Part shown: positions 8,797-20,400 of the stretch, in pieces
Position numbering within the stretch: the first letter of the stretch is position 1
How the letters are laid out: every line of letters begins with the position of its first letter
Assembly (NCBI RefSeq): GCF_037975235.1
Contig: NZ_CP150241.1
Coordinates: forward strand, 6,386,001-6,450,000
Source of the DNA: Paenibacillus sp. FSL R5-0341
GTDB lineage: Bacteria; Bacillota; Bacilli; Paenibacillales; Paenibacillaceae
Length of the DNA: 64,000 bases
Direction: 5' to 3'
Notes under the pieces: model-generated
What the model was told of the DNA's origin: nothing
The model's database searches: none
The model's input: only the letters and a program-made list of their open reading frames with translations
Program-made: the position numbers and the translations under genes

Positions 8797-9036
8797 TTAT
8801 CCTACACCATCACTTTCTAACAAGGAGTAAAAATTATCGCGGTCTTCATCATCGAATTTGCCAAGCGCCCGTACCCTAATAAATTCATGTCCACCAAACA
8901 TGTCGATTTCCTCGCCGCAATTATTGTAGAGTGCGATCATATGTCCATCCCGATTCAGCTCCATATACCCGTAACAAGTTGCCTCTGGTGCTTCGCCGTT
9001 TAAGAGTAAAAATCTGATTTTATCCACGCTGTTCAT
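8797..9036 (-). CDS. Conserved-looking small hypothetical protein, 79 aa
   Basis: Reads MNSVDKIRFLLLNGEAPEATCYGYMELN and onward: an acidic soluble protein with no signal peptide or membrane segment. A good AAAGGAG box about 8 nt before the ATG and a terminator downstream support a real gene. I do not recognise a family and cannot assign a function. Confidence 0.68.
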   Translation of the reverse strand: MNSVDKIRFLLLNGEAPEATCYGYMELNRDGHMIALYNNCGEEIDMFGGHEFIRVRALGKFDDEDRDNFYSLLESDGVG

Positions 9037-9064
9037 GCAGATCTCCTTTCCTTATTTCTTATTA

Positions 9065-9316
9065 ATGTTAAGAATATTTTACGTAACACCAGATGAATTG
9101 GAAAAAGCGATTTCACCCTGCATACCGGGATATACATTCCTATTTAGCAAGCATGAGGGGGGAACACTCGCTAAATCGTTCATTCTCACATTATCTCTTG
9201 ACGTGATGCGATTTTGGGATTATTATAACGTGCCGGTTTATCAACAAGATAAATCAAGTAAAAGGCTGACTTTTCGAGTGTGTTGGCACCGAATCATCAG
9301 CCTGGATAAAGTATGA
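9065..9316 (+). CDS. Doubtful small ORF, 83 aa
   Basis: An ATG frame beginning MLRIFYVTPDELEKAI, divergent from the 79-residue gene. The composition looks protein-like (TPDELEKAI, DVMRFWDYYNVPVY), but no ribosome binding site is visible before the ATG and no family is recognised. It may be a short real gene or a degraded fragment. Nothing else is seen in 9037-9426. Confidence 0.28.
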   Translation: MLRIFYVTPDELEKAISPCIPGYTFLFSKHEGGTLAKSFILTLSLDVMRFWDYYNVPVYQQDKSSKRLTFRVCWHRIISLDKV

Positions 9317-9426
9317 CATGATGCTAGACTAAGATCTCCGTGTAGGAGAGCTTGTTCGTTTCACCTTCGAGATGGTACTAGTGGCTGTACCACAAGTAAA
9401 AGCATTTTCTATAAAGACTGGGGTTT

Positions 9427-10839
9427 TCACCTCTTCTTTTTCCGCACTGTACCGCCTTCCACCGTATACCGGAATAGCGCATCTTCGGCACCCCCGATAT
9501 CATCCGTAACCTGAAACGTCGCTGCATCTCCAGACTTATATACACTTCCCGTCACAAAGCTGAACACCACATGCTCATCTTTGCCCCAATATGGATTCAG
9601 CATGACAAATGTACTGCCGTTAACACCCTTTATTGTGCGTTTGCCATTGGCATTATACAGACCATTCTGGTCCATTGCCCAACTCTGGGGATCGGCATCG
9701 AATAGATGTGTAAAGCTAGCTTGATCAATATGTTTATTCGGTTTACCCCATAGATACACTCGATCAGCATCCACTGCCCAGCTCCCAGAAGGTGTTATTA
9801 ACTCAAACGTTGCTGCGTCTGCCCCCTTAATGATCTGAAGCACGTCGTCAGGATGTCCGAAAGGCTGACTTGTCCGAACAACCTCAGCGCGATACACGTG
9901 GTGTTGATCCTTCGAAAGTCCAAGATGCTCCGTCCCGGCAAACACTTCAAACTGCCGGGCATCTGCCTCGCCGACACGATATCCGTTGTAATACACATGA
10001 TTGCCATCACGACCGAAAGGTCCACCTAGCGGTTGGAACGTATCCGGGTCTGCTCCTTTTACAGTACGCCACTGAAAATAAACCCGTTGCTGGTCCCGTG
10101 CAAACTGCTCATCCAGTGCTTCAAAGGTAGATCTGTCGGCTCCACGGACAAGGTTGAATACCGCTTTTGCCTCCCGACGATACGTACCGCCCCACTCGGT
10201 TCTATAAAAAATAGACGACGCGGTCTCAACCCAATTGCCTCTGAGCTGCGTAGCGCCCTCTGCACTGTGGGCATAATGCGCATGCCACCAGCCAGGTACG
10301 TCGGGATGATGTTCTTGCAGCCATGCCCTCACCTCATCCTTTTCCCCATTCGCATAGCGAAGAGAACTGGACATATGGAACAAATGGTCCTTGTCGGTGC
10401 AATAGTCGTGATGAGCAATCACAGCATTCGTATCGATATCCTCAAATAGATGAAAATGCGTACTGCTCTTTACATATAAATAACGTTGGTCCTGAGCAAA
10501 GTAGGGCGTATCCGGCAATAGCCGAAAGCTGTTCGGATCAGAGTCAGGCACGGCCTGATCTTCCAGATATACGTACTGAGAGTCGCAGCAGTAATCTTCA
10601 TCAATCACACGAAAAGCTTCCGTATCCCGACTGAACAAACTCGCCTTGTTCTTTCGAGCATTGAACCACCATATTCCCTGACAATCACGCAGATAGGCAA
10701 AGGTCAGCCATCCTTTTGTATACGTAGAGATGACTTCAAAATCCTGAGCAGTAATACCTCCCTTAATGGGAGTGGTCGCTCCCTCTTCTTCATTTTGCAA
10801 TATCACCTGAAGGTCTTCATCTACAATAAACTTGTTCAT
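9427..10839 (-). CDS. DKNYY-repeat protein
   Basis: A 470-residue soluble protein built of repeated 'D..YVY...G.DP.TF..L' units (for example FARDQQRVYFQWRTVKGAD and FGRDGNHVYYNG), the signature of DKNYY-family proteins, for which no biochemical role is established. About 9-10 units span residues 80-460. There is no signal peptide. A GGAGGG box lies 9 nt upstream of the ATG. It is divergent from the GH43 gene across about 290 nt. The family often occurs in contact-dependent or polymorphic systems, but no toxin partner is visible here. Confidence 0.72.
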   Translation of the reverse strand: MNKFIVDEDLQVILQNEEEGATTPIKGGITAQDFEVISTYTKGWLTFAYLRDCQGIWWFNARKNKASLFSRDTEAFRVIDEDYCCDSQYVYLEDQAVPDSDPNSFRLLPDTPYFAQDQRYLYVKSSTHFHLFEDIDTNAVIAHHDYCTDKDHLFHMSSSLRYANGEKDEVRAWLQEHHPDVPGWWHAHYAHSAEGATQLRGNWVETASSIFYRTEWGGTYRREAKAVFNLVRGADRSTFEALDEQFARDQQRVYFQWRTVKGADPDTFQPLGGPFGRDGNHVYYNGYRVGEADARQFEVFAGTEHLGLSKDQHHVYRAEVVRTSQPFGHPDDVLQIIKGADAATFELITPSGSWAVDADRVYLWGKPNKHIDQASFTHLFDADPQSWAMDQNGLYNANGKRTIKGVNGSTFVMLNPYWGKDEHVVFSFVTGSVYKSGDAATFQVTDDIGGAEDALFRYTVEGGTVRKKKR

Positions 10840-11045
10840 GACGGTTCACCCTCCAACCCTGTTGTAAAATCAGTCTCTCCTCATTTTAGCGCGTGTTCCT
10901 GATTCTCTCCACATCATCGCACATGATATTTCAGCACAATTCCTCCGCTCTCACCGCTCAGCCCCGTTGAAATGCCGGTTTGTTCAGCAATGGATGGATT
11001 GTTCACTTGAAAAAGTGTATGGCACAACTAAAATATAAATGAAAG

Positions 11046-11090
11046 AATCAATTTCATACTCCCTTTACTTAGTGCGTTATGAAATTGATT
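11046..11090. promoter_or_regulatory. 13-bp inverted repeat upstream of the GH43 gene
   Basis: AATCAATTTCATA (11046-11058) and TATGAAATTGATT (11078-11090) are perfect inverted copies around a 19-nt spacer, 46 nt before the start codon. This is probably a regulator operator or an RNA hairpin. A weak cre-like sequence (TGAGAACGCT) begins at 11091. Confidence 0.5.
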
Positions 11091-11135
11091 TGAGAACGCT
11101 ATATTTAAGCTAATATCTCTCGGGAGGTGTATGTA

Positions 11136-13004
11136 ATGGGTAACAGGAAAGCGGTTTGGTTTCTGGTCTTCGCACTCACGTTCACCCTGTTTGGACTTCA
11201 TCCTGAACGGACAAGCGCAGCAAGTGTCACGATAACCAACGGCACCGATTGGCTCGACACGGCAGGCAACCCCATCCATGCGAACAGCGGCAACATTCTG
11301 CAGGTAGGCTCGACGTATTATCTGTACGGTGAACATGCAGTGGGTGGCAGGTTCGACAGCGTGAACGTCTACACCTCCACCGATCTGAAGAACTGGACTT
11401 TCAGCAATTCCATCCTGACGAAAGATTCCGCAACCGAGCTGGCCTCCAGTAAGATCGAACGCCCCAAAGTCATCTATAACGCCTCCACCAACCAGTATGT
11501 GCTCTGGGCACACTATGAGAACGGTACGGACTACAACCTTGGGCGTGTAGCGGTCGCAACAAGCAATACCCCGAATGGCAAATTCACCTATGAGGGCAGC
11601 TTCCGCCCACTCAATTATGAATCCCGTGACATGACAGTCTTTGTTGATACAGATGGCACAGGTTATCTGGTTACTGCTTCACGCAAAAATGGCGGTGCCA
11701 ATGATACGATGGCTATTTTTAAAATGAATGCAAGTTACACCGGAATACAATCCTTCGAGGGCTGGCTGTTCGAGAACGCCTACCGTGAAGCACCTGCTGT
11801 TGTGAAAAAAGGAAACCGTTACTATCTCTTCACCTCTCAAGCCGCTGGCTGGTATCCGAATCAGGGCGCTTATGCTACAGCAACTTCTATGACGGGTCCA
11901 TGGACTGCGCTTACGCCATATGGCAATCCATCTGCCTTCGGTTCGCAGATTCACGATATTGCCACGATTACAGGCAGCAACACCACATCCTACATCTACA
12001 TGGCAGATCGCTGGAATCCGATGAACCTCGGAGAGCACAAACATATCTGGCTGCCACTAACCTTGAATGATTCGAACGGAACAGCATCACTGGAATGGTA
12101 TACCACATGGAATATCGATGCAGTAACAGGTGTAGTAACACCGCCTGCTCTCGTCAATCATGCACAAGGTAAAACAGCTACCGCCAGCTCCACAGCCTCC
12201 GGTTCGTCTGCATCCAACGTCAATGATGGCAACTACCAGACTTCATGGGTGGCTTCCTCCAATAGCTGGCCTGCCTGGTGGCAGGTGGACTTCGGCGCAC
12301 CGAAGACGATCACCGAGATCGACACGTCCTGGTTTATGTATAAAGGTTCCGAAGGATACTACAAATACAAAATTGAAATTAGCAACGATGGAGTTAATTA
12401 CTCCACCTTGGATCGCACCAATAATCTGACCTATGGCTTCACCACGGATGCCGTGCATTTCACTGCCCGTTATGTACGGATCAATATGGTGAACGCCGTC
12501 TTGTGGAATAATCCGGGGAACTGGTACACCCCAACCCTGCACGAGGTCAAAATGTTGGGTCCTGCAACACCTGAAGCCACAGGTTACAGCCGGTTCAGTT
12601 CACACAACTATCCGGATCGATACATCCGGCATGCCAATTACACCGCTCGCGTGGATGCCAACGTCTCTCCTGTTCTGGATTCACAGTTCCGCGTCGTACC
12701 GGGCCTGGCCAGCTCCACGGGAATTTCACTGGAGTCTGTTAACTTCCCAGGCTACTTCTTAAAGCGCAACACCAGCAATAAAATTGTACTTGAAGCTTAT
12801 GCCGACACCTCCGCCTATAAGGGAGATGCTACGTTCCTAAGCAGTCCAGGTTGGGCTGACAGCACCAAAGTATCCCTTCAATCGTATAGTCAGCCCGGCT
12901 ATTACATCCGGCATTATGATTACGTGTTACAGCTCGATGCCATCAACGCATCTAGCAGCTCGACGGTGAAAAGTGACGCCACGTTTGGGCGAACCAATTT
13001 CTAA
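11136..13004 (+). CDS. Secreted GH43-type glycosidase with CBM32 and AbfB (CBM42) domains
   Basis: Probable extracellular enzyme removing arabinose- or galactose-containing side chains. Order in 622 residues: signal peptide (cleaved near TSAAS, about residue 30); five-bladed GH43-like propeller (about 33-335) opening with WLDTAGNPIHANSG..YYLYGE, a pattern reminiscent of the exo-beta-1,3-galactanase-like GH43 subfamilies; F5/8-type C (CBM32) domain (about 340-478); and an AbfB domain (about 485-622) with FSSHNYPDRYIRH and SQPGYYIRH repeats, which binds arabinofuranosyl side chains. The GTG frame start overlaps the GGGAGGT box, so the ATG at 11136 is preferred. Substrate assignment is inferred; I did not locate all three catalytic carboxylates with certainty. 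Confidence 0.82.
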   Translation: MGNRKAVWFLVFALTFTLFGLHPERTSAASVTITNGTDWLDTAGNPIHANSGNILQVGSTYYLYGEHAVGGRFDSVNVYTSTDLKNWTFSNSILTKDSATELASSKIERPKVIYNASTNQYVLWAHYENGTDYNLGRVAVATSNTPNGKFTYEGSFRPLNYESRDMTVFVDTDGTGYLVTASRKNGGANDTMAIFKMNASYTGIQSFEGWLFENAYREAPAVVKKGNRYYLFTSQAAGWYPNQGAYATATSMTGPWTALTPYGNPSAFGSQIHDIATITGSNTTSYIYMADRWNPMNLGEHKHIWLPLTLNDSNGTASLEWYTTWNIDAVTGVVTPPALVNHAQGKTATASSTASGSSASNVNDGNYQTSWVASSNSWPAWWQVDFGAPKTITEIDTSWFMYKGSEGYYKYKIEISNDGVNYSTLDRTNNLTYGFTTDAVHFTARYVRINMVNAVLWNNPGNWYTPTLHEVKMLGPATPEATGYSRFSSHNYPDRYIRHANYTARVDANVSPVLDSQFRVVPGLASSTGISLESVNFPGYFLKRNTSNKIVLEAYADTSAYKGDATFLSSPGWADSTKVSLQSYSQPGYYIRHYDYVLQLDAINASSSSTVKSDATFGRTNF

Positions 13005-13130
13005 GTAAAATAATTGGAGTTGAGGATGAGTCATCTACAATTCAAGGAAAGGCCGTTTTTTCAGGAGTCACAACTGAAGAAGCGGTTTTTTCTGCTACAC
13101 CGTTTCAGATATAGATGACGTAACCCCATC

Positions 13131-13745
13131 TCAGACTGAAAATGCAGGTTTCATTAGAGCGAAATCGCCAGCCAGACTAGCTAGTGGCTGCCAGCTCTCG
13201 ATCGCTATTTTATAATGACCGGCATATGCCTCTGCATTCACCCGTACGTGCTCTACTTTTCCAAGAACCACATGATCTGTACCCACCTCGATAATACGAT
13301 CCAGTGTAAGTTCAAAAGCAATCGGAGATTCGAGCACGGAAGGTACATCTACACGTATGCCTGCCTTGGGTGTAACCCCCGCCAGTTGAAATTCATCTTC
13401 GCGCGATGCTACATCTGCTGACGAACGCTGCATGGACGCTGCAAGTACAGCGGGAACTACATTGATCACAAACTCTCCCGTCTCTCGTATATTGACGAGT
13501 GTATCCTTCACTGTTCCTTCTCTCTCACCTACACCAGGCCCAATGGATAGGAGCAGCGTCGCCGGATTGCGTGAAGCAACGGTAAAAAAACTAAATGGAG
13601 CGAGGTTAAGCACACCCTCCATACTTCGCGTAGAAACCCAGGCAATAGGCCGTGGTACCACGGAACCGATCATCAATTTATACATTTCATCGATGGTGAT
13701 ATCACCTGTTGCAAACTCAAATACATTGTTTTTTTCCAATGACAC
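13131..13745 (-). CDS. Flavin reductase-like (FMN-binding split-barrel) protein
   Basis: A DIM6/NTAB-type flavoprotein that probably uses FMN and NAD(P)H. Visible pattern: PRPIAWVST, APFSFFTVASRNPATLLLSIG, NIRETGEFVINVV, and VLGKVEHV, all standard for the family. About 204 residues if the GTG at 13745 is used; AAAGGAG precedes this GTG very closely, so the TTG two codons later is an alternative. It is divergent from an HxlR-type regulator with a 22-bp palindrome between them, so the regulator probably controls it, perhaps in response to quinones or electrophiles as with related HxlR regulators. Confidence 0.85.
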   Translation of the reverse strand: MSLEKNNVFEFATGDITIDEMYKLMIGSVVPRPIAWVSTRSMEGVLNLAPFSFFTVASRNPATLLLSIGPGVGEREGTVKDTLVNIRETGEFVINVVPAVLAASMQRSSADVASREDEFQLAGVTPKAGIRVDVPSVLESPIAFELTLDRIIEVGTDHVVLGKVEHVRVNAEAYAGHYKIAIESWQPLASLAGDFALMKPAFSV

Positions 13746-13847
13746 TCGCTCCTTTTCCCCATTCCAACAGAAGCTCCTTCGGTTTACAAAGCCCCATGGG
13801 AAACATATAGTTGGTATAAGAATATACACTTGTTCACCACAAAAAAA

Positions 13848-13869
13848 GTACGCACTTTGAAGTGCGTAC
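13848..13869. promoter_or_regulatory. 22-bp palindrome, candidate HxlR operator
   Basis: Perfect arms GTACGCACTT and AAGTGCGTAC flank a 2-bp centre between the flavin reductase and HxlR genes. It is preceded by seven A's, so on the minus strand it also resembles a terminator. A 33-nt stretch including it is repeated exactly near 25713. Confidence 0.6.
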
Positions 13870-13889
13870 CTGCATAAAGGAGCTTATTC

Positions 13890-14246
13890 GTGATGGATAA
13901 CCCGAGTAAAAAAACAGCGGAAACACTCACCCCATTCGACTACACCCTATCCATTATCGGCGGAAAGTGGAAGATGAAAATCATGTATCAACTTGCCTTT
14001 CATGGGGTCACACGCTACGGCGAACTCAAAAGGCGTGTCCCCGGGATCACGTACAAGGTATTAACCTCTCAACTGAACGATTTGGAACATGAAGGTGTGA
14101 TAAAACGAGTGGAGTATGATCAGACTCCGCCCAAAGTGGAGTATTCCTTAACCCCCCGAGGCAAGAGTCTAATGCCCATTCTGGAGGAAATCTGCAAGTG
14201 GGGTGTGCATAACGTACAGGAGGCACAACCGTTGCATGAACTATAG
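13890..14246 (+). CDS. HxlR-family transcriptional regulator
   Basis: Winged-helix repressor/activator of 118 residues: TPFDYTLSIIGGKWKMKIMYQL, RYGELKRRVPGITYKVLTSQLNDLE and the wing PPKVEYSLTPRG are the family hallmarks. One Cys (EEICKWG) near the C terminus could be redox-active, but the N-terminal sensing Cys of YodB is absent. AAAGGAG at 13876-13882 is 7 nt from the GTG at 13890 and 10 nt from the next ATG. In the duplicated copy near 25765 an ATG occupies the GTG position, which favours 13890. It probably regulates the divergent flavin reductase and itself. Confidence 0.88.
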   Translation: MMDNPSKKTAETLTPFDYTLSIIGGKWKMKIMYQLAFHGVTRYGELKRRVPGITYKVLTSQLNDLEHEGVIKRVEYDQTPPKVEYSLTPRGKSLMPILEEICKWGVHNVQEAQPLHEL

Positions 14247-14360
14247 TGAATTGGGTTGATAAGTGCGAAGGGCTTCATCCAGAACAATGCTTCCCAAGCA
14301 GGATTTCCACCTACTAAACTTCGCAACCGAAGGTTGGTCGCACCGAAGGTTGAGTTATTA

Positions 14361-14411
14361 ATAAAAAAAGCAGGTGAAGAAAAACAAATTGTTTTTTTCA
14401 CCTGCTTTTTT
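14361..14411. terminator. Bidirectional terminator
   Basis: GCAGGTGAA (14370-14378) pairs with TTCACCTGC (14397-14405), extended by A- and T-runs on both sides. It lies between HxlR and the convergent giant SLH gene. Confidence 0.85.
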
Positions 14412-14479
14412 AGTGCCATATAAGACAGTCTTGTTTCACGTTCTGTGCTACCAAAACTCATATATCGTGCGCTTTGACA

Positions 14480-17400
14480 TCACTGGTGTGTCATAAAGTT
14501 CATGGGAATCGTTCTCTTTTGGTCTGCATACCAACCATCATATATATAGGAATCCATTACTGATTTAAAAGCTAGCGAAACAACACTGTCTTCCGCCACC
14601 GTCTTATCATCTGTTAGGAAATTCCCGTCACTATTGTTGATCTCATTATTGTCGAGAGGCAGCCACTTTCCATACAACGTGTAAGTATAAGAAACAATTC
14701 CTAAATTTGACATATTTGTCTCGAAATCATAGGCACTGGTATGACGTGTATCTCTATACCAACCTTCGAACACAAATCCTGGTTTCACTGGAGGTTCAGG
14801 TACTTGGACTTTATCCATACCTCCAAGGAGGGTCTGAGAAGCAACCGCTGAACCACCATTAGACTCGAAGTTCACCGTATAGGGACGTCCAAAATATGCG
14901 TCTAACTCAAAGTTTCCTGTCACTGGCGTCTCGAAATTGTAAGCATCTGCCCAAGGCTTACCCTTTACGTACCACCAGTAGAGTACCCATCCATTTTTAT
15001 CTGGAGGAACGGCGTCAGGTCTAGTAACCACATCGCCCTCTGCCACTGACTTTTTAACCACTTCAGTTGCTATACGTAAAGTTACCGTATATAAGACCTT
15101 CCATTTTGCATACAATGTGATGTTCGTCGTCACCGGTGTCTCAAAATGATAAGCATTGGTCAAATCTTCATCGCTATACCAACCGATGAAGGTATAACCT
15201 TCTCGATGTGGTGCGGCAGGTTCAGAAACCACTTCCCCTTCCAGCACCGGCTGCTGATCTGTCACCGCTGAACCATCCTTATGGTCGAAGATTATTGTAA
15301 AGACAGGTGTCCATTTCGCATACAACGTGAGATTTGTCGTTACCGGTGTCTCAAAATTATAGACACTGGTCAAATCTTCATCACTGTACCAATTGCCGAA
15401 TTCATAACCGGTTCGCATCGGAGATGCGGGCGCCGCAATTTTAGCATTATACTCCACTGTCCCGGCATTTACTGTTGAGCCGCCTTTACTATCAAATCTC
15501 ACGGTGAACTTAGGCACCCACTTCGCATACAACGAAATTTCACTCGTCACCTGAGCCCTGAAATCGTAGAGTATCGTCAGATCGCTGTCACTGTACCAGC
15601 CTTTAAACACATAACCTTCGCGCGTTGGACTTGAAGGCTCCTTAGCAGATTGTTGATGGTACACGGACTGACTACTCAACTTCTTGCCGTCGCTTATGAA
15701 GCTTACCTCATAGCTATTCAGTATCCATGCCGTGTGTATCTCATAATTTCTCATTATTGGTGTTGTGAAGTCAAAGGCTTGATTCCGCTTCTCTTTATCT
15801 CTCCAGTACAAGAACGTATGATTTGGTTTCGGTGTTGGTTCAGGTGCAACTGCCACACCACCTTCAGTTACCATCTGATCGATTGGCTGAGATTTTTGTT
15901 CATCATAGAAGCGAACTCTATACTGCATTTTTTGAGCAACTACCCATTTCACATACAGGGTGATATCACCTTTCACGATTTCGGTTGTGAAATTATATGC
16001 CTTTGTCAGCTCTTTGTCGCTAAACCAACCTCCGAACACATATCCCTCCCGCGTTGGTGGCTGAGGTGCCGCAGGTTTTGTTCCTTCGTAGACCGCCTGA
16101 TCGGATATCTCTGTCCCACCATTACTGTTGATGCTCATCGTATACCCACGCATCCACTTCGCATACAACGTAATATTACTCGTCACCGACATTGCGAAAT
16201 TGTAAGGTTGCGTAAGATCACTGTCGCTGTACCAACCTCCGAACGCATGATCTTTCTTCGTTGGTGTGACTGGTGCGATGACAGTTTTTCCATAAGCTAA
16301 CGTTTGATCAGGAACTTCTTCCACTCCACCATTACTGTTAAATTTGACAGTGTGCTGGTCTATGTCCCACTGAGCGATATACTTGATATCCTGTGCAGGC
16401 ATGGTTACCGCTGGGACAGCTGACCATCCCGTGAATTCATGACCTGCCCAAGTTGGATCACCGAAATGTAGTGAAGTCGTTGATCCGTATTGTACATCGA
16501 TCTCCTTTGCAGGTGTATTCAGGTCATTGTAATCTATGGTCAACTTATACGTATTGCGCGTATAGTACACCCGTAGAACCGTTGTACCGTCGCTGGCAAT
16601 ATCGGCATCTAACACCGTTCCCGGAAGAGCTGTATCTACAGTGAATCCTTCGTAAGACCTGAGTGATTCTTTAGGCAGAGTTACCCTCGTATTGGTTATA
16701 CCCCGATGCGTTTCTACATCTGCAACCGTGTAGGTTGGATGCCCTATATTTTGCTGCAAGTATACGACTTTGTAAGGCGTATCATCCCTGACTGTCCAGT
16801 TTGCGGTATAAGTCGCGTTATCCGTTGGCATCGTATTTGGGACATTCGGTGACCAACCCGCAAACGTATATCCCGTTCTTGTCGGAACTGGAATTCGATT
16901 AACGATATTTTTATAAATTAGATCCGTTAGTTTACCTTCCGGTGCTCCCTCATAACCTAAATTAAAAGTTAATGTCCGACTTATCGGTTTGTAATAAATA
17001 TTAACAACCGTTGAACCATCGCCCTTAATATAGATACCTTTTACTGCAACTTCATTATAACCACGATCTCTATATTTGTTAGAGGTTATACGAATCTCTG
17101 TATTTGTTGTTCCTGTCTTCGTTTCGGAATCCGTAAGCACAGATATTTTCTGTGAGTTTGCATCTATCAAATAATGATTGACTTTGTACGGTGTGTCTGT
17201 GTTCACAATCCAACGTGCATACAGTTTTGGAATACCTGTAGGCATCCTGTTGGGGATGTCCACTTTTGTACCACCATAGGCAGAAGTATACCAGCCATCG
17301 AAAGTATATCCCGGATTTACTGGGACTTTGTTTTTCACTTGAATGGCTGCATTAAAGGCAGCAGTCACAATCTCAGATGGTTCTCCATTACTTGGATCGA

Positions 17401-20400
17401 ATTCGATCGTTAGATCACCATCCGCACTTTTAATCCAGTTCAGCGGAATCGTACGCTGAATCGGAGCTGACGTGAATGACATCGGCGCTCCCTTCCAAGT
17501 AATAACTAATTTAGCCGCACTCGATGGAATCGTCTTATTTCTAACTTGTACCCCTTTTTTATCTAGCAAAAATCTGAAGTTATCACCGCTTAATTGAATA
17601 TCAAATTGTGAACTATCATATGTTTCTTCCGTCGTTATACCTGTTTTCAAATTAAGAGTATTCATCTTGAAAAATGACTCTGGTAAATTGCGAGAGTCAG
17701 CATTTCCTCTAAAGAGCAACCCAAGCTCATCATCCTGTGGATAGGCGAAGTCATAGACGTTCTTTTCTTCCCCAATCGTATACAGTGGCCACTCTTCATC
17801 CGCCAGTTCTACGCTATCCGAGAGCGCTCCATCGCCTAATTGGGCGCCAAGTGCCACCTCCAAATAGATGCCGATCTCGACGAACAGGGCCCCTAAAGAC
17901 TTCGTCGTCTTCACTCCGCTAATATTTTTTAGCTGATAGTAGAAGTAACCCCACAGATTCACATACACGCCTGGTTCTACAGCAATTCCGATACTATTCA
18001 AATCAACACTGCCAATTCCCGCTTGAACCTCCATATGAATACCGGCTCGCAAACCGAGCGTCCCCATCACATAGAAGGTAAACTGGTAATCGCCGTCTTC
18101 TGGCAAGCTAACCGTATTACTCGAACCACTGAAACTCAATACACGTAAGGTCACTGAGTAGCGCTTAGCCATCTTATAATAGAAATCTGCCCCGATGGTT
18201 AAGTTCACCTGCGCGCTAACTACAAACTCAGCTTTGAATTGGACTTCAATAATCCCCAGTGCCACACGCACGCTCTTTTCAAAGAGCGTCTTCTTGATTA
18301 ATGGAACCCACTCCGTTTTCTGACTCAACATCTCTTGATACTGTTCCTTCAATGATTCCGCGTCTACGGCGGTATCTTGCACACCCTCCATGACCGCTTC
18401 AATCTCTGTTGCAATGTTTCGCACCTGACTAAATTTTCCAGAGGTCTTCGCATCCAGCCAGTTCGTCAGCGCAGCTTCCAACTTATCTGGTTCGACAAGA
18501 GCCATCTCTGCCGTGATGTTCATTCCGGTATAGCTATAAGCATCCAGATTCGCTGTGATTACATAATCATCAATGACTGGGAAGATCGGGATATCGCCCA
18601 AAAATGTCGAAATGGTATACCAATGCCACTTCGTCTCCGAATTCACACCGAGATCCAGGCTCATCTCCTGAACGAATGTACTGGTCATATGGATGATCAG
18701 ATCGCTATCTTCACTAACATTCACAACAATATCCGCGCCCACTTGCAGTGTAGCACTCACACCGGAGGATCGGCCGTTAATGTTCTTCAGTTTTGTGCCA
18801 AGTTTAGCAACAACGGTCAGATTCTCCACACTTACCCGACCACTGTCACCAGAGAGGGCACGTGATGCCTGAGCATTGATCTTCTGAATCTCCTCTGTCT
18901 CCATCGCCAGTTCTGACAGATATTCCGCCGCTTGATCAACGAACCCGCTATCTAAGGCTTGCTCCTCAATCTGTTCTTCGAGCTGTGCGATCTGGTCTTT
19001 CGACAACAACTCTTCGCCTTCAATGGCTTGCTTCTGATAGAGGTCGAACGCACTCGTGACGTCATCTAGCGTAGCATCGGTATACGTAATGATATTCATT
19101 TCTGCCGCAGGCGTAATTGACGTGATGCGCCCGTAACCAGTGGCCACAAAATCCGATTGGGCAAATCCACCCTCATAGAACCCGATAAAGTCGCCTACAT
19201 CCACTGTCGTCAGCTCATCCAAGCCGAGTGGCTCATACATGCTGTCACTATAGTTCATCACAGTCTGCTCAACCGTGATGGAATGGTTATCAGGATCATT
19301 GTCTGTGTCTGCATCTACACTCACTGGCAGCACATCCGGTTTGAACAATACTTGATTGATATCTGCTTGACCATAGGTGTAGGTCGTACCGTTCACCGCT
19401 GAGATATGGACATAGGCGATATCGCCATTGTCTTCACCGGTTGTTTCTAACGTGCGCAGATCAGGGCGAACCCCTTGATAGATGGCGACGGTATCGCCAG
19501 CTTCAACCTCGGTGCTTCCGTTATATACGAACGTACCGCTGCTTGCATTGGCTTCAGCCAGCGTATTTCCACTACCACCTACCGTTGTGGCGACTACAGG
19601 AATGGCTGCCGAACCAACCTCCGTGCCGTTCAGCATCATATCCGTGACATCCGCAAAGGACAGGTAGACCATGCTCGTATGCAGCGGGATGTCCATGATT
19701 TCTTGCTTCGCAACGCCAAACACATAGATTCTCGTCGTCGCGTCTTGGCCTTGGAAGGTCAAGTTGTCGTCTGTCAACGTAAGTTCATACGTGTTGCCTT
19801 CTACGAAATGACCACCTTCTACTGCGGACGCTACCGTGAACTTCCCGTTCCCTCCCGTGACGGTGATCCCCTCAAATTCAGGATTGGCTGTATCCTGAAA
19901 CGTCATGCGAGCTTTGACCTCAGATGCTGTTAGGCTGCCCGATGTATCTTGTACAGCGATCGTATAGTTCGTCGCAACATCCAGTACCGAGTAGCTAGGC
20001 GTACTTTGTACAGCACTGTCCACGCGATCCGTATACTTTGCATATAATTTCGTATCTGCGGTCAGGGTACTGCCACTTGCAAAGATGAGTGAAAGATCAC
20101 TATCTGTAAACCACCCTTGAAATATATATCCATCCCGCGTTGGAGCAGGAAGATTATTGAGCACCTGGCCTGGTCGTACCGTCTGCGCAGCGACCGCCGA
20201 GCCACCGTTGCTATCAAACGTTAGTGTATACGCGGTGGAACCCGTTCCGGGGTTACCTCCAGGTGTTGGCGCTGGTGTCACCGGTTCCGTCGGTGTTACG
20301 CCACCATTATTACCGCCGGGTGTTGGTGTTGGGTTTACCGTTGGAGTTCCCGGTTGTGTAGGTGTTGGAGTAGGCGTCACCGGCGTTTGATTCTGATTTT

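Noticed and set aside
8645..8830. 61-codon plus-strand ORF
   Set aside because: Begins inside a terminator hairpin and runs into the 3' end of the minus-strand 79-residue gene; no ribosome binding site.
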